Source: Flavobacterium sp. 83
GTDB taxonomy: Bacteria; Bacteroidota; Bacteroidia; Flavobacteriales; Flavobacteriaceae
Assembly (NCBI RefSeq): GCF_000744835.1
Contig: NZ_JQMS01000001.1
Location: 2,728,001-2,792,000, forward strand
Direction: 5' to 3'
DNA: 64,000 bases
Shown: positions 1 through 8,117 of the stretch, in pieces
Numbering within the stretch: the stretch's first letter is position 1
Layout of the letters: every line of letters begins with the position of its first letter
Made by a program: the position numbers and the translations under genes
Notes under the pieces: model-generated
Told to the model about the DNA's origin: nothing
The model's database searches: none
What the model saw: only the letters and a program-made list of their open reading frames with translations

Positions 1-2353
1 CGCCTTGTGGTTCAACTAATTGTTTCACTATAGCTAGTCCTAGTCCAGTACCTCCGTATAATCTGGAAGTTCCGCTTGTTGCCTGTTGAAAATTTTCGAA
101 TATACTATCTATTTTTGCCTTGGGAATACCAATTCCAGTATCTGTAACGGCAAATTCAAGAATTACTTTTTCATGATCTTCATGGAGCATATGAACTCCT
201 ACGGTAATAGTTCCATTATTAGTAAATTTCACTGCATTACTCACTAAATTTAAAATTATTTGGTGCAATCGAACTGGATCTCCCACCAAAACAGCAGGAA
301 TTTTGTTGTCATATTCCTTTATTAATTTTAAATTTTTTTCTTGGATTTTAGTTTCAAATAAATGGAGCATTGAAGATATGGAAGCCTTCATTTTAAAAGG
401 AGTTTTTTCAAAAACCATTTTACCTGCATCTACTTTTGCTAAATCAAGGATGTCATTTATGAGTACGATTAATGCATCACCGCTCATTTTTATAGCGGTT
501 AAATATTCTTTTTGTTTAGCAGATAATTCTGTTTTTAAAACCACTTTCGTAAACCCGATAATAGCATTCATCGGTGTGCGAATTTCATGACTCATGTTGG
601 ACAAAAACTGTTGTTTTGCCTTCACTGCGTCTTTTGCTATAATTGTTGCATTTTCAGCATTAAGTTTTGCTTCTTCTGCAATTTCGGTTGCTAACTCAGC
701 AAAAAGTCTGGCTTCGATAGATTCTTTTTCAATTCTTTTTTGATCCGTGATATCTCTTGCTACGACAACAACTCCTAGAACTTCGCCCTCTTCATTTTTG
801 TAAACGGAACCATTTAGCAGTACATCAGTTAATCTATGATCTTTTATGGTCAATGGATAATCAGCGATAAAACCTTTATCAAAAACTTCCCGATATGCTT
901 TTCGAGCCTCTTTTGGTTCAGTAAAATAATCAAAGAAATCTGAACCAATTAATTTTTCACGTAAAATTCCTGTCACTCTTACAGATGCCTCGTTTGTATC
1001 CGTTATTTTTCCTTTTGGACTAATCGTAAACAAAGGGTCACGGCTTGCTTCAATTAAACTTAAAGAATATTGAGAGGCTAATTTTAAAGAATTACTAAAA
1101 ACTTCTAATTCTTTGTTTTCAATTTTTCGTTTTTCTTTTTCTTTGTTTTGAAAAATAAGTTCTTCATTGGCAATCAGTAATTCTGCCGCTCGTTTTTCCT
1201 TTTCATCGTTTTGAAAACGAAGTTCTTTGTTAGCAATTATTAACTCGTCTGCACGTTTTTCTTTTTCATCATTTTGGTATGCTAATTCTTTATTGGCAAT
1301 AACCAATTCGTCTGCACGCTTTTCTTTTTCGTCATTTTGGTATGCTAATTCTTTATTGGCAATAACCAATTCGTCTGCACGTTTTTCTTTTTCGTCATTT
1401 TGGTATGCTAATTCTTTATTGGCAATAACCAATTCGTCTGCACGTTTTTCTTTTTCATCATTTTGGTACGCTAATTCTTTATTGGCAATAACCAATTCGT
1501 CTGCACGTTTTTCTTTTTCATCATTTTGGTACGCTAATTCTTTATTAGCAATAACCAATTCGTCTGCACGTTTTTCTTTTTCATTATTTTGATAAGCCAA
1601 TTCTTTGTTGGCAGTACGTAATTCAGTTGCCCATTTTTGTTCTGCAATATCTCGGGCTACAATTACAACTCCTAACACATTCCCTCTGTCATCTTTATAA
1701 ACGGAACCATTGAATAATACATCAGTCAATTTACCCTCTTTATGACGAAGTGTAAGCGGAGAATCAGCAACTGAACCTTTAGCAAAAACTTCTTGATACA
1801 CTTCACGAGCTTTTTGTGGTTCAGTAAAATAATCAAAGAAATCAGATCCAATTAACTTTTTACGTTCTATTCCAGTAATATTCACCGTAGCTTGATTCAT
1901 ATCAGTTATTTTACCACTAATATTTATAGTAACCAAAGGATCTAAACTTGCTTCAATTAAACTAAGGGAATATTTAGATGATAATTTTTGAGCAGTCACA
2001 TCTCTTGCAGCCGCAAAAACGCCCAATACAATTCCTTTATCATCTTTGTAAACAGATGCATTGTATAAGACATCAATTAATTTACCGTTTTTATGCTTTA
2101 TGGTTAAGGGATAATCAGCAACAAAACTTTTCTCAAAGACTTGCTGATATCCTTGTTTTGCTTTTTCTTTTTCTGTGAAATAATCTGAAAAATCTGTTCC
2201 AATTAAATTTTCACGAGAAACTCCAGTAATTTTTATTGAAGCTTCGTTTACATCCGTAATTTTACCATCGACACTAATAGTTACAAAAGGATCCAAACTT
2301 GCTTCTATCAAACTCCTGGTGTAATTAGACTCGTGTTTGTTAGTGGTTTCCAT
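1..2353 (-). CDS. Multi-PAS sensor histidine kinase (C-terminus cut by window edge)
   Basis: About 784 residues are visible from an ATG at 2353 to the window edge. Three PAS domains (about residues 10-125, 130-245 and 415-535) share motifs such as SLIEASLDP and VLGVFAAARD. A long charged coiled coil (about 244-411) made of 21-residue repeats separates PAS2 from PAS3. The HisKA helix carries the phospho-acceptor in NMSHEIRTPMN (His about 589). The ATPase domain shows the N-box NLVSNAVKF, DTGIGIP and GGTGLGLAI, and the sequence then runs off the edge, so a receiver domain may follow. No membrane segment is seen, so it is probably a cytosolic sensor. Its start lies 1 nt after the stop of the AraC-type gene upstream, so the two are probably cotranscribed. 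The ligand is unknown. The kinase assignment is firm. Confidence 0.9.
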   Translation of the reverse strand, partial: METTNKHESNYTRSLIEASLDPFVTISVDGKITDVNEASIKITGVSRENLIGTDFSDYFTEKEKAKQGYQQVFEKSFVADYPLTIKHKNGKLIDVLYNASVYKDDKGIVLGVFAAARDVTAQKLSSKYSLSLIEASLDPLVTINISGKITDMNQATVNITGIERKKLIGSDFFDYFTEPQKAREVYQEVFAKGSVADSPLTLRHKEGKLTDVLFNGSVYKDDRGNVLGVVIVARDIAEQKWATELRTANKELAYQNNEKEKRADELVIANKELAYQNDEKEKRADELVIANKELAYQNDEKEKRADELVIANKELAYQNDEKEKRADELVIANKELAYQNDEKEKRADELVIANKELAYQNDEKEKRADELIIANKELRFQNDEKEKRAAELLIANEELIFQNKEKEKRKIENKELEVFSNSLKLASQYSLSLIEASRDPLFTISPKGKITDTNEASVRVTGILREKLIGSDFFDYFTEPKEARKAYREVFDKGFIADYPLTIKDHRLTDVLLNGSVYKNEEGEVLGVVVVARDITDQKRIEKESIEARLFAELATEIAEEAKLNAENATIIAKDAVKAKQQFLSNMSHEIRTPMNAIIGFTKVVLKTELSAKQKEYLTAIKMSGDALIVLINDILDLAKVDAGKMVFEKTPFKMKASISSMLHLFETKIQEKNLKLIKEYDNKIPAVLVGDPVRLHQIILNLVSNAVKFTNNGTITVGVHMLHEDHEKVILEFAVTDTGIGIPKAKIDSIFENFQQATSGTSRLYGGTGLGLAIVKQLVEPQG
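1128..1631. repeat. 63-bp tandem repeat inside the kinase coiled coil
   Basis: A 63-bp unit repeats with exact period. The hexamer-rich mark tctgcacg recurs at 1248, 1311, 1374, 1437, 1500 and 1563, with one diverged unit on each side. Read on the minus strand each unit encodes 21 residues (ELAYQNDEKEKRADELVIANK), which is exactly three heptads. Gain or loss of a unit therefore keeps both the reading frame and the coiled-coil register. The central units differ by only a few bases, which points to recent copying or homogenisation. Confidence 0.95.
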
Positions 2354-2354
2354 T

Positions 2355-2939
2355 TTAATTATTTGTATCGTTAGAATTACCAATTTCTTCAATTGGACTC
2401 CTTCTTTTATCCTTCAATTGTTTGAAATGAGAAGGAGATAAACCGGTGACTTTTTTAAACTGACTCGATAGATGCGCTACACTGCTGTAGTTCATTTTCC
2501 AAGCAATTTCAGTAATATTTAATTCACCGTAAATAATTAATTCTTTTATTCGTTCCGTTTTATGGGAAATTATAAACTGCTCAATTGTAGTTCCTTGTAC
2601 TTCAGAGAATAAATTAGATAAGTAGGTATAATCGTGATTTAGTTTATCACTTAAATAATCAGAAAAGTTCACTTTTATGTTTTCTGTAGAATGGTGAACC
2701 ATTTCTATAATCACATTTTTTATTTTTTCAATCAGCATGGCTTTCTTATCATCCATTAATTCAAGTCCTGAATTTAATAATGCTAATTTTAGTTTCCCCC
2801 GTTGATCCATAGAAATAATTTCCATGATTTCGACTTCGCCTAAATCAACAACGATGAAGTGTAGCCCAAGTTTTTTCAACTCCTCTTTTACCGCCATTTT
2901 GCAGCGATTACTGACCATGTATTTGATATATAGTTTCAA
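2355..2939 (-). CDS. AraC-family transcriptional regulator with HMA-like N-terminus
   Basis: The C-terminal half is an AraC-type double helix-turn-helix: the first helix pair is around TEIAWKMNYSSVAHLSSQFK, followed by KVTGLSPSHFK. The N-terminus (KLYIKYMVSNRCKM, then KEELKKLGLHFIVVDLGEVEI) resembles a heavy-metal-associated (HMA) ferredoxin-like fold in which the first Cys of the CxxC has become Ser. I place the start at a TTG at 2939 because the HMA-like strand begins right there. An ATG at 2984 would add 15 residues of no evident domain, and an ATG at 2897 would cut the fold. The gene ends 1 nt before the histidine kinase start, so the pair probably forms one transcription unit. Its targets are unknown. 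The family call is firm; the HMA reading is an inference. Confidence 0.85.
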   Translation of the reverse strand: MKLYIKYMVSNRCKMAVKEELKKLGLHFIVVDLGEVEIMEIISMDQRGKLKLALLNSGLELMDDKKAMLIEKIKNVIIEMVHHSTENIKVNFSDYLSDKLNHDYTYLSNLFSEVQGTTIEQFIISHKTERIKELIIYGELNITEIAWKMNYSSVAHLSSQFKKVTGLSPSHFKQLKDKRRSPIEEIGNSNDTNN

Positions 2940-2984
2940 ATTATTATTTTTTAACAGATTATGTAAAAATCCAATAAACAGCAT

Positions 2985-3315
2985 TAGAAAAGCTTATATA
3001 ACTAAAAAAAAAAGTTATATAATTCACACATTATTAATTTCAATTTGTTTTTAATAATGCACATGGGAAGGGGGAAAAAGTAATAAAAAAGCAACCGGTT
3101 TTTGAAACAAATTCATCCAGTCACTTTTTTGATTCATTAAATTTACAAATAAACGGCGACAATAAAACGTTATTTTAGTTATTTGTAAAATAATAATGGT
3201 TTAGCAAATAAATAATTAGCGCATAATTTCTTATAAATTATGCGCTAGAATTCTTTAGAAATATGTATTTTTTTAATCTAAACAATGTAATTAGTTTTTC
3301 TGTATTACAGAAAAA
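2985..3315. other. Intergenic stretch with one strong hairpin
   Basis: This AT-rich gap lies between two minus-strand genes. Apart from the hairpin at 3217-3247, and presumably the promoter of the AraC/kinase pair, I see no gene. A purine-rich patch near 3063-3080 has no recognised role. Confidence 0.6.
3217..3247 (-). terminator. Perfect 13-bp hairpin after the 3.3-5.0 kb gene group
   Basis: The arm TAGCGCATAATTT (3217-3229) pairs perfectly with AAATTATGCGCTA (3235-3247) around a 5-nt loop. It lies downstream of the minus-strand gene ending at 3316 and is followed on that strand by an AT-rich tract rather than a clean U run. It may terminate that transcript or be a palindromic regulatory site. 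Confidence 0.6.
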
Positions 3316-3846
3316 CTATTGATACAAAGCAGTTATTTCTGAAGCTGTATCGTAATTTTTTTTGGATTTATCTGCTGCTGTAGAAAAATATGTTTTTCGA
3401 TTAACAGCCGTGAAATTGCCTATTTGACTACTAAATTTACTGGCATTTCCTTTGATGTTAAAACGAATAGATTGAATATTAGTAGTTTTTATTTTATGCA
3501 TTTCTAAAGGAGAAAAGGAGTAATACGATACAATCTGACTCCCGATATTTTCTCTAATCCCTTTGTCAGAACACACTATGATTGTATTATCAGTCAAATA
3601 AACATAGACTACTCCAGTAATATTGAATGTTGGGTTTGTTGTTGTAACGGCTAATTTTAGGATGCCGCCTTGTTCTGTTTTTGCAATTTGAATAGTTGTA
3701 AGTCCAGTTAAAGCATAGTTTTCAGATATAAAATCCCAGGAATTTGTAGCACGATAAGGTTTTGAACCCTTAAAACTCAATACCTCCTGACTTTTTGCAG
3801 AAAACGCAACCATAATTATTAAAATAAGCAGGACTTTTGTATTCAT
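3316..3846 (-). CDS. Secreted protein of unknown function (176 aa)
   Basis: The N-terminus has a signal peptide: MNTK followed by the hydrophobic stretch VLLILIIMVAFSA and a likely cut near SAKSQ, so the protein is exported to the periplasm. The mature part is short, probably beta-rich, and matches no family I recognise. It lies 17 nt downstream of a lipoprotein gene of similar size, which in turn follows an M23-like peptidase gene by 3 nt. The three genes are probably cotranscribed and end at the hairpin at 3217-3247. No function is proposed. Confidence 0.75.
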   Translation of the reverse strand: MNTKVLLILIIMVAFSAKSQEVLSFKGSKPYRATNSWDFISENYALTGLTTIQIAKTEQGGILKLAVTTTNPTFNITGVVYVYLTDNTIIVCSDKGIRENIGSQIVSYYSFSPLEMHKIKTTNIQSIRFNIKGNASKFSSQIGNFTAVNRKTYFSTAADKSKKNYDTASEITALYQ

Positions 3847-3863
3847 GAATTTTGGGGTGTTAA

Positions 3864-4340
3864 TTATTTATATTTAAAAAGATCTATCCAATCAAGTGAT
3901 TTAATTGCCGAAACCTTGTTTTCTTGATTCATTGAAACCCGAAGTTCTTTGTTGGCAATTTTCTTGGTATACAATGCTTTATAACGAAAAATAGTCGTTT
4001 GGTCACTATTGTTCTTATAGATTTCTATTAATTCTAGATCCTTGAATGTTCCATAAAATTGACGAAACTTGGTACAAGTTTTTGTTAATCGTTCTTCAGT
4101 TGTATTTTTAATTACCGATGCAGTTGCTTCACTTTCGTTAAAAGGTTTGAACTTTGAAGTATTACAAGTCATTAAAACCCTTTTCCCTAATTCATATGCT
4201 TTGTCTTTTTGAGATTCACTCACTTCAGAAAATGTTAGTTTGACTAATTTTACTTCTTCAGGTTTAGGAGCAGAAACAATGGTTTTAGATTTACAACCAA
4301 CTAGTAAAATAATGCCTAGAATGAGAATTATCTTTTTCAT
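3864..4340 (-). CDS. Small lipoprotein of unknown function (158 aa)
   Basis: MKKIILILGIILLVGCKSK is a textbook lipoprotein signal peptide with lipobox LVGC (Cys16), so the mature protein is membrane-anchored in the envelope. The rest is polar, with the motif KTCTKFRQFYGTFKDLELIEIY, which may belong to a small periplasmic fold; I do not recognise the family. The gene sits 3 nt downstream of the M23-like gene and 17 nt upstream of a secreted protein gene, so operon membership is likely. Confidence 0.78.
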   Translation of the reverse strand: MKKIILILGIILLVGCKSKTIVSAPKPEEVKLVKLTFSEVSESQKDKAYELGKRVLMTCNTSKFKPFNESEATASVIKNTTEERLTKTCTKFRQFYGTFKDLELIEIYKNNSDQTTIFRYKALYTKKIANKELRVSMNQENKVSAIKSLDWIDLFKYK

Positions 4341-4343
4341 GAT

Positions 4344-5021
4344 TTATGTGATTTTTAATAACAAGTTGGGATCAGGGCAATTTTCTAAATAATAATCCAA
4401 GTCATTTTTGCTGCAAACTCCAGGATAATCTCCAAAATTAGCTCCGATGTTTTTTATAATCTGAAAATGTAAGTGAGGGGAGTAATCACCATTAATAAGT
4501 GAACTTCCCAAAGTCGCTATTTGTTGTCCTTTTTTAATACGATCTCCAATTTCAATTTTAGTAATACTTTCTAATGAAAGATGACCGTATAAAGTATAAA
4601 AAAAATGATTTTCTATCTGATGTTTTAAAATAATAGTTGGACCATAATCGCCCAAACCCACATTATTTTTGAAACTGTGAATTGTTCCGTCAAGTGCAGC
4701 CAATACAGGAGTTCCTGCTTTTATCCATAAATCTAATCCAATATGAATATTTCTTTCGGCTGATTCATTGTCATTAAAAACGGTACTGCGCTTGTATAAA
4801 TTACGCTCTTCATTGTATCCTCCAAAAGCAACTTTTGATTTGTCTTTGGCTAAATATTTTTCGATAAATTCTTCAAAATCTCGTGATGTTGCTATTTCTT
4901 GTTTTGAAAAAAATGTATTTGAAACAGATAAATCCAAAGGGATGTAGTTCACATAGTCAATTGAATCCTCTATAACCTTGACATTTTGAATGTTTTTTAA
5001 AATTACTTCTAATGTATTCAT
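4344..5021 (-). CDS. M23/LytM-type metallopeptidase domain protein
   Basis: Residues about 90-190 hold an M23 (lysostaphin/LytM) fold. The visible zinc and catalytic residues are H93 and D97 in NIHIGLDLW, H147 in LYGHLS, and H183/H185 in SPHLHFQI. Members of the family cut peptidoglycan cross-bridges or other peptides. Unusually for a cell-wall enzyme, the N-terminus has no signal peptide (MNTLEVILKNIQNVKVIED), and I see no better upstream start. It may therefore act inside the cell, be exported in another way, or have another substrate. Cysteines C193 region and C205 region near the C-terminus are not part of the usual motif. It is the first gene of a three-gene group with two secreted or lipoprotein genes. 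Confidence 0.85.
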   Translation of the reverse strand: MNTLEVILKNIQNVKVIEDSIDYVNYIPLDLSVSNTFFSKQEIATSRDFEEFIEKYLAKDKSKVAFGGYNEERNLYKRSTVFNDNESAERNIHIGLDLWIKAGTPVLAALDGTIHSFKNNVGLGDYGPTIILKHQIENHFFYTLYGHLSLESITKIEIGDRIKKGQQIATLGSSLINGDYSPHLHFQIIKNIGANFGDYPGVCSKNDLDYYLENCPDPNLLLKIT

Positions 5022-5057
5022 TTTGATTGTTTGTAATTAAGGTAAAATAAAATAAAA

Positions 5058-5088
5058 AATGCCAACATAAAAAATTTACATTGGCATT
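5058..5088 (-). terminator. Terminator of the 5.1 kb lipoprotein gene
   Basis: AATGCCAA (5058-5065) pairs with TTGGCATT (5081-5088). On the minus strand the stem is followed by a T-rich tract, and it lies just past the stop codon at 5118. Confidence 0.7.
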
Positions 5089-5117
5089 ATAACTTTTAAT
5101 TAAGAGAAAGTAAAACG

Positions 5118-5381
5118 TTATTTTTTAATTTCAATTTTAGCTTCCCCACCAGAAACATTTACATCGGTTTTAGTAGCTCCGTCTTTAGTGCTAATATTGA
5201 CGCCATTTGTTCCTACTTTTATCGATGTACTATCTTTTACTTCTTCTGAGCCTGGTGTGATGGAAGTAGTAGGTTCGCCATTTGTTTCTACCTGCGGGTT
5301 CATAGGATTATCGTCTTTTTTCTTGCAGGAAACTATCGTCATAATTGAAAGTAATCCTAAAATTAGTGTTATCTTTTTTAT
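5118..5381 (-). CDS. Small lipoprotein; start codon is not ATG
   Basis: From the first ATG (5342) the product would begin MTIVSCKKK, which is too short to hold a signal peptide. The same open frame extends upstream and encodes KKITLILGLLSIMTIVSC, a complete lipoprotein signal peptide with lipobox IVSC. The codon where ATG is expected (5379-5381) reads ATA, and no ATG, GTG or TTG lies between it and the in-frame stop at 5409-5411. Either ATA (or a nearby rare codon) is used or the start was lost by mutation. The mature part is about 65 residues, rich in Thr, Ser, Glu and Lys (TDVNVSGGEAKIEIKK), and has no known fold. A terminator follows at 5058-5088. Confidence 0.6.
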   Translation of the reverse strand: MKKITLILGLLSIMTIVSCKKKDDNPMNPQVETNGEPTTSITPGSEEVKDSTSIKVGTNGVNISTKDGATKTDVNVSGGEAKIEIKK

Positions 5382-5474
5382 CTTATTTGTATTATGGTTA
5401 TTTGCTAATTAATTGATTACCAATTTAGTATTTTATTTAGTATAATCATTAAGATTAAATTTTTAATTAAAAAA

Positions 5475-5501
5475 AATCCCAACCTGAATTAAGTTAGGAT
5501 T
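5475..5501 (-). terminator. Terminator of the E1 dehydrogenase gene
   Basis: AATCCCAACCT (5475-5485) pairs with AAGTTAGGATT (5491-5501), allowing G-U pairs, around a 5-nt loop. On the minus strand it is followed by a T run. It lies just after the stop at 5523. Confidence 0.75.
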
Positions 5502-5522
5502 TCAAATTATAAAAATTATTTT

Positions 5523-7931
5523 TTAATATAAACTTGGAAACTTCGAAGGATTTACCTCATTCATCATTCCATATACTTTTTCGAATATATCTTCTGATGA
5601 TGGTTTAGAGAAATAGTCACCATCTGTGCCATAAGCAGGTCGGTGCGCTTTTGCAGTTAAAGTTTGCGGCTTACTGTCCAAATAATCATAAGCATCTTGT
5701 TGCTCAATAATTTGCTGTAATATATATGCTGAAGCTCCTCCTGGTACATCTTCATCGATTACTAAAAGACGATTCGTTTTCGCAATACTTTTTACAACAT
5801 CTTGATTAATATCAAATGGCAATAGCGATTGTAAATCGATAATCTCGCAATCTATGCCTACTTCAAGTAATTCTTTGGCAGCTTGTTGCACTAATCTTAA
5901 AGTAGATCCATAAGATACTAATGTAATATCAGTACCTTCTTTCAAGGTTTCAACAACGCCTATTGGAGTTTTGAATTCACCATAATTCAAAGGCATTTTC
6001 TCTTTTAAACGGTAACCATTCAAACATTCGATTACTAAAGCTGGTTCGTCACATTCCAATAAACTATTATAAAAACCTGCTGCTTGTGTCATGTTTCTTG
6101 GAACCAAAACATGGATTCCTCGTATGGCATTTATTATCATTCCCATAGGAGAACCAGAATGCCAGATTCCTTCTAATCGATGACCACGAGTTCGTATGAT
6201 AAGCGGTGCTTTTTGCGTGCCTACAGTACGGTATCTTAATGTTGCTAAATCATCACTCATGATTTGAATAGCATACAATAAATAATCCAAATATTGAATT
6301 TCGGCAATAGGTCGTAAGCCTCTTAAAGCCATTCCGATACCTTGACCAATAATAGTTGCTTCGCGAATTCCAACATCGGCTACACGAAGTTCTCCGTATT
6401 TTTCCTGCATTCCTTCTAAACCTTGGTTTACATCACCAATGTTTCCAGCATCTTCACCAAAAATTAGTGTTTCGGGATATTTTGTAAAAATTGCATCAAA
6501 GTTATCACGCAAGATCATACGTCCGTCTGTGTCTTCTTTTGCATTTTCGGAATATTCAGGCAAAACTTTTTCAGCTGAGAATACATTCAATTCTGTTTCA
6601 GAAAACAAGTTACTGCTGAATTTTTGTTGTGTTTTATTAGTGTAGGAAGTTATCCAAAGCGATAGTTCTTCTTTGCCTTTTTCATTCATTACTAAGCGTA
6701 ATACTTTTCTGGCAGTTACAAGAATCTCTTTTTTCAAAGGAGATTTTATACTGTTTAAATCCGTAATGAGTTTTAGTATTCTTTCTTTGTTTTTACTCGT
6801 TTCTGCTGTTTTTTGTAATAAAGAAATTAGCTCTTTTTGTTCTTCAATTATAGGTTCAATGAATGCATTCCATGCTGCTTTTTTAGCTTCAAAAACATCT
6901 TTTTTGGCTTGTAAATCAATTGCTTCAATTTCTTCTGGAGAAGCAATATTGATAGCAATCATCCACAGTTTCATTTGACGAAGACAATCAAAATCTTTTT
7001 CCCATGCCAATCGATTTGAGTCTTTATATCTCTCGTGAGATCCTGAACTGGAATGTCCTTGTGGTTGAGTCAATTCGTTGACATGAATTAATACCGGAAT
7101 GTGTTTTTCACGAGCTATACTTGCGGCTTTTTCATAAGTGGCAATTAATTCGGCATAATCCCACCCTTTTACTTTTAATATTTCAAAACCGTTAGAATTG
7201 TTTTCTCGTTGGTACCCTTTTAAAATTTCAGAAATACTTTCTTTTGTGGTTTGATGTCTTGCATGAACAGAAATGCCGTACTCGTCATCCCAAACACTCA
7301 TAACCATTGGTACTTGTAAAACACCTGCTGCATTTATAGTCTCAAAAAACAATCCTTCTGATGTACTTGCATTTCCTATTGTTCCCCAAGCTATTTCATT
7401 ACCCTCTACAGAAAAATTTGCTGCATTGGTAATTCCTGAAACTTGTCGGTATATTTTTGATGCTTGTGCTAATCCTAACAGTCGTGGCATTTGCGCTGCT
7501 GTAGGAGAAATATCTGCACTTGAATTTTTTTGTTTAGTTAAATCTTTCCATGATCCATCTTCATTCAAACTATGCGTTGTAAAATGCCCACCCATTTGTC
7601 TTCCTGCTGACATGGGTTCTTGTTCAATATCCGTATGTCCGTATAAACCCGCAAAAAACTGTTGCAAAGTTAATTCACCTATTGCCATCATAAAAGTTTG
7701 GTCGCGATAGTATCCTGAACGGAAATCTCCATTCTTGAATGCTTTTGCCATGGCTAACTGAGGCACTTCTTTTCCATCTCCAAATATTCCAAATTTAGCC
7801 TTTCCTGTTAATACTTCTTTGCGACCTAACAGGCTGCATTCCCTGCTTATAGAAGCTATTTTGTAGTCACTTAATACTTCAATTTTGAAATCTTCAAATG
7901 TCAGGGTAGTATTATTTTTTTCTTTTATCAT
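5523..7931 (-). CDS. Fused alpha/beta 2-oxoacid dehydrogenase E1 component
   Basis: This 802-residue thiamine-diphosphate enzyme joins both E1 subunits. The N-terminal alpha-like half (about 1-440) has SGYYRDQ (72-78) and the ThDP/Mg motif GNASTSEGLFFE (186-197). The C-terminal beta-like half (about 468-802) begins GRMILRDNFDA, contains IFGEDAG and the transketolase pyrimidine-binding and C-terminal domains (DITLVSYGSTL, LLVIDEDVPGGASAYIL). Such E1 enzymes decarboxylate a 2-oxoacid and pass the acyl group to the lipoyl domain of E2; the branched-chain type (2-oxoisovalerate) is the likeliest here. A linker of about 130 residues between the halves is long and helical. No E2 or E3 gene is adjacent. 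The gene stands alone with its own promoter and terminator. Confidence 0.88.
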   Translation of the reverse strand: MIKEKNNTTLTFEDFKIEVLSDYKIASISRECSLLGRKEVLTGKAKFGIFGDGKEVPQLAMAKAFKNGDFRSGYYRDQTFMMAIGELTLQQFFAGLYGHTDIEQEPMSAGRQMGGHFTTHSLNEDGSWKDLTKQKNSSADISPTAAQMPRLLGLAQASKIYRQVSGITNAANFSVEGNEIAWGTIGNASTSEGLFFETINAAGVLQVPMVMSVWDDEYGISVHARHQTTKESISEILKGYQRENNSNGFEILKVKGWDYAELIATYEKAASIAREKHIPVLIHVNELTQPQGHSSSGSHERYKDSNRLAWEKDFDCLRQMKLWMIAINIASPEEIEAIDLQAKKDVFEAKKAAWNAFIEPIIEEQKELISLLQKTAETSKNKERILKLITDLNSIKSPLKKEILVTARKVLRLVMNEKGKEELSLWITSYTNKTQQKFSSNLFSETELNVFSAEKVLPEYSENAKEDTDGRMILRDNFDAIFTKYPETLIFGEDAGNIGDVNQGLEGMQEKYGELRVADVGIREATIIGQGIGMALRGLRPIAEIQYLDYLLYAIQIMSDDLATLRYRTVGTQKAPLIIRTRGHRLEGIWHSGSPMGMIINAIRGIHVLVPRNMTQAAGFYNSLLECDEPALVIECLNGYRLKEKMPLNYGEFKTPIGVVETLKEGTDITLVSYGSTLRLVQQAAKELLEVGIDCEIIDLQSLLPFDINQDVVKSIAKTNRLLVIDEDVPGGASAYILQQIIEQQDAYDYLDSKPQTLTAKAHRPAYGTDGDYFSKPSSEDIFEKVYGMMNEVNPSKFPSLY

Positions 7932-7956
7932 AATTGAAAAGTATAACTTTGTGCTG

Positions 7957-7964
7957 CAAATTTA
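7957..7964 (-). promoter_or_regulatory. Bacteroidota -7 element for the E1 gene
   Basis: On the minus strand the sequence is TAAATTTG, a full match to the TAnnTTTG consensus, 26 nt before the ATG at 7931. I see no clear -33 TTG at ideal spacing. Confidence 0.5.
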
Positions 7965-8117
7965 ATTAAAAAGTAGCTATTTTCATAATTCATTAAAAAA
8001 AATATAATTTGATTATTAGTTGTAAATTTCTAATTAGCATATGTATTTTTTAATTATTTGCATACGGAAACCTTTTTTTTTATTAATAACACAATGAATG
8101 GTGGTTTTTGTCCATAA

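Noticed and set aside
1227..1592. Plus-strand open frame of 121 codons with a 21-residue repeat (SSFWYANSLLAITN units)
   Set aside because: It is the antisense of the kinase coiled-coil repeat; no start context or composition supports a separate protein.
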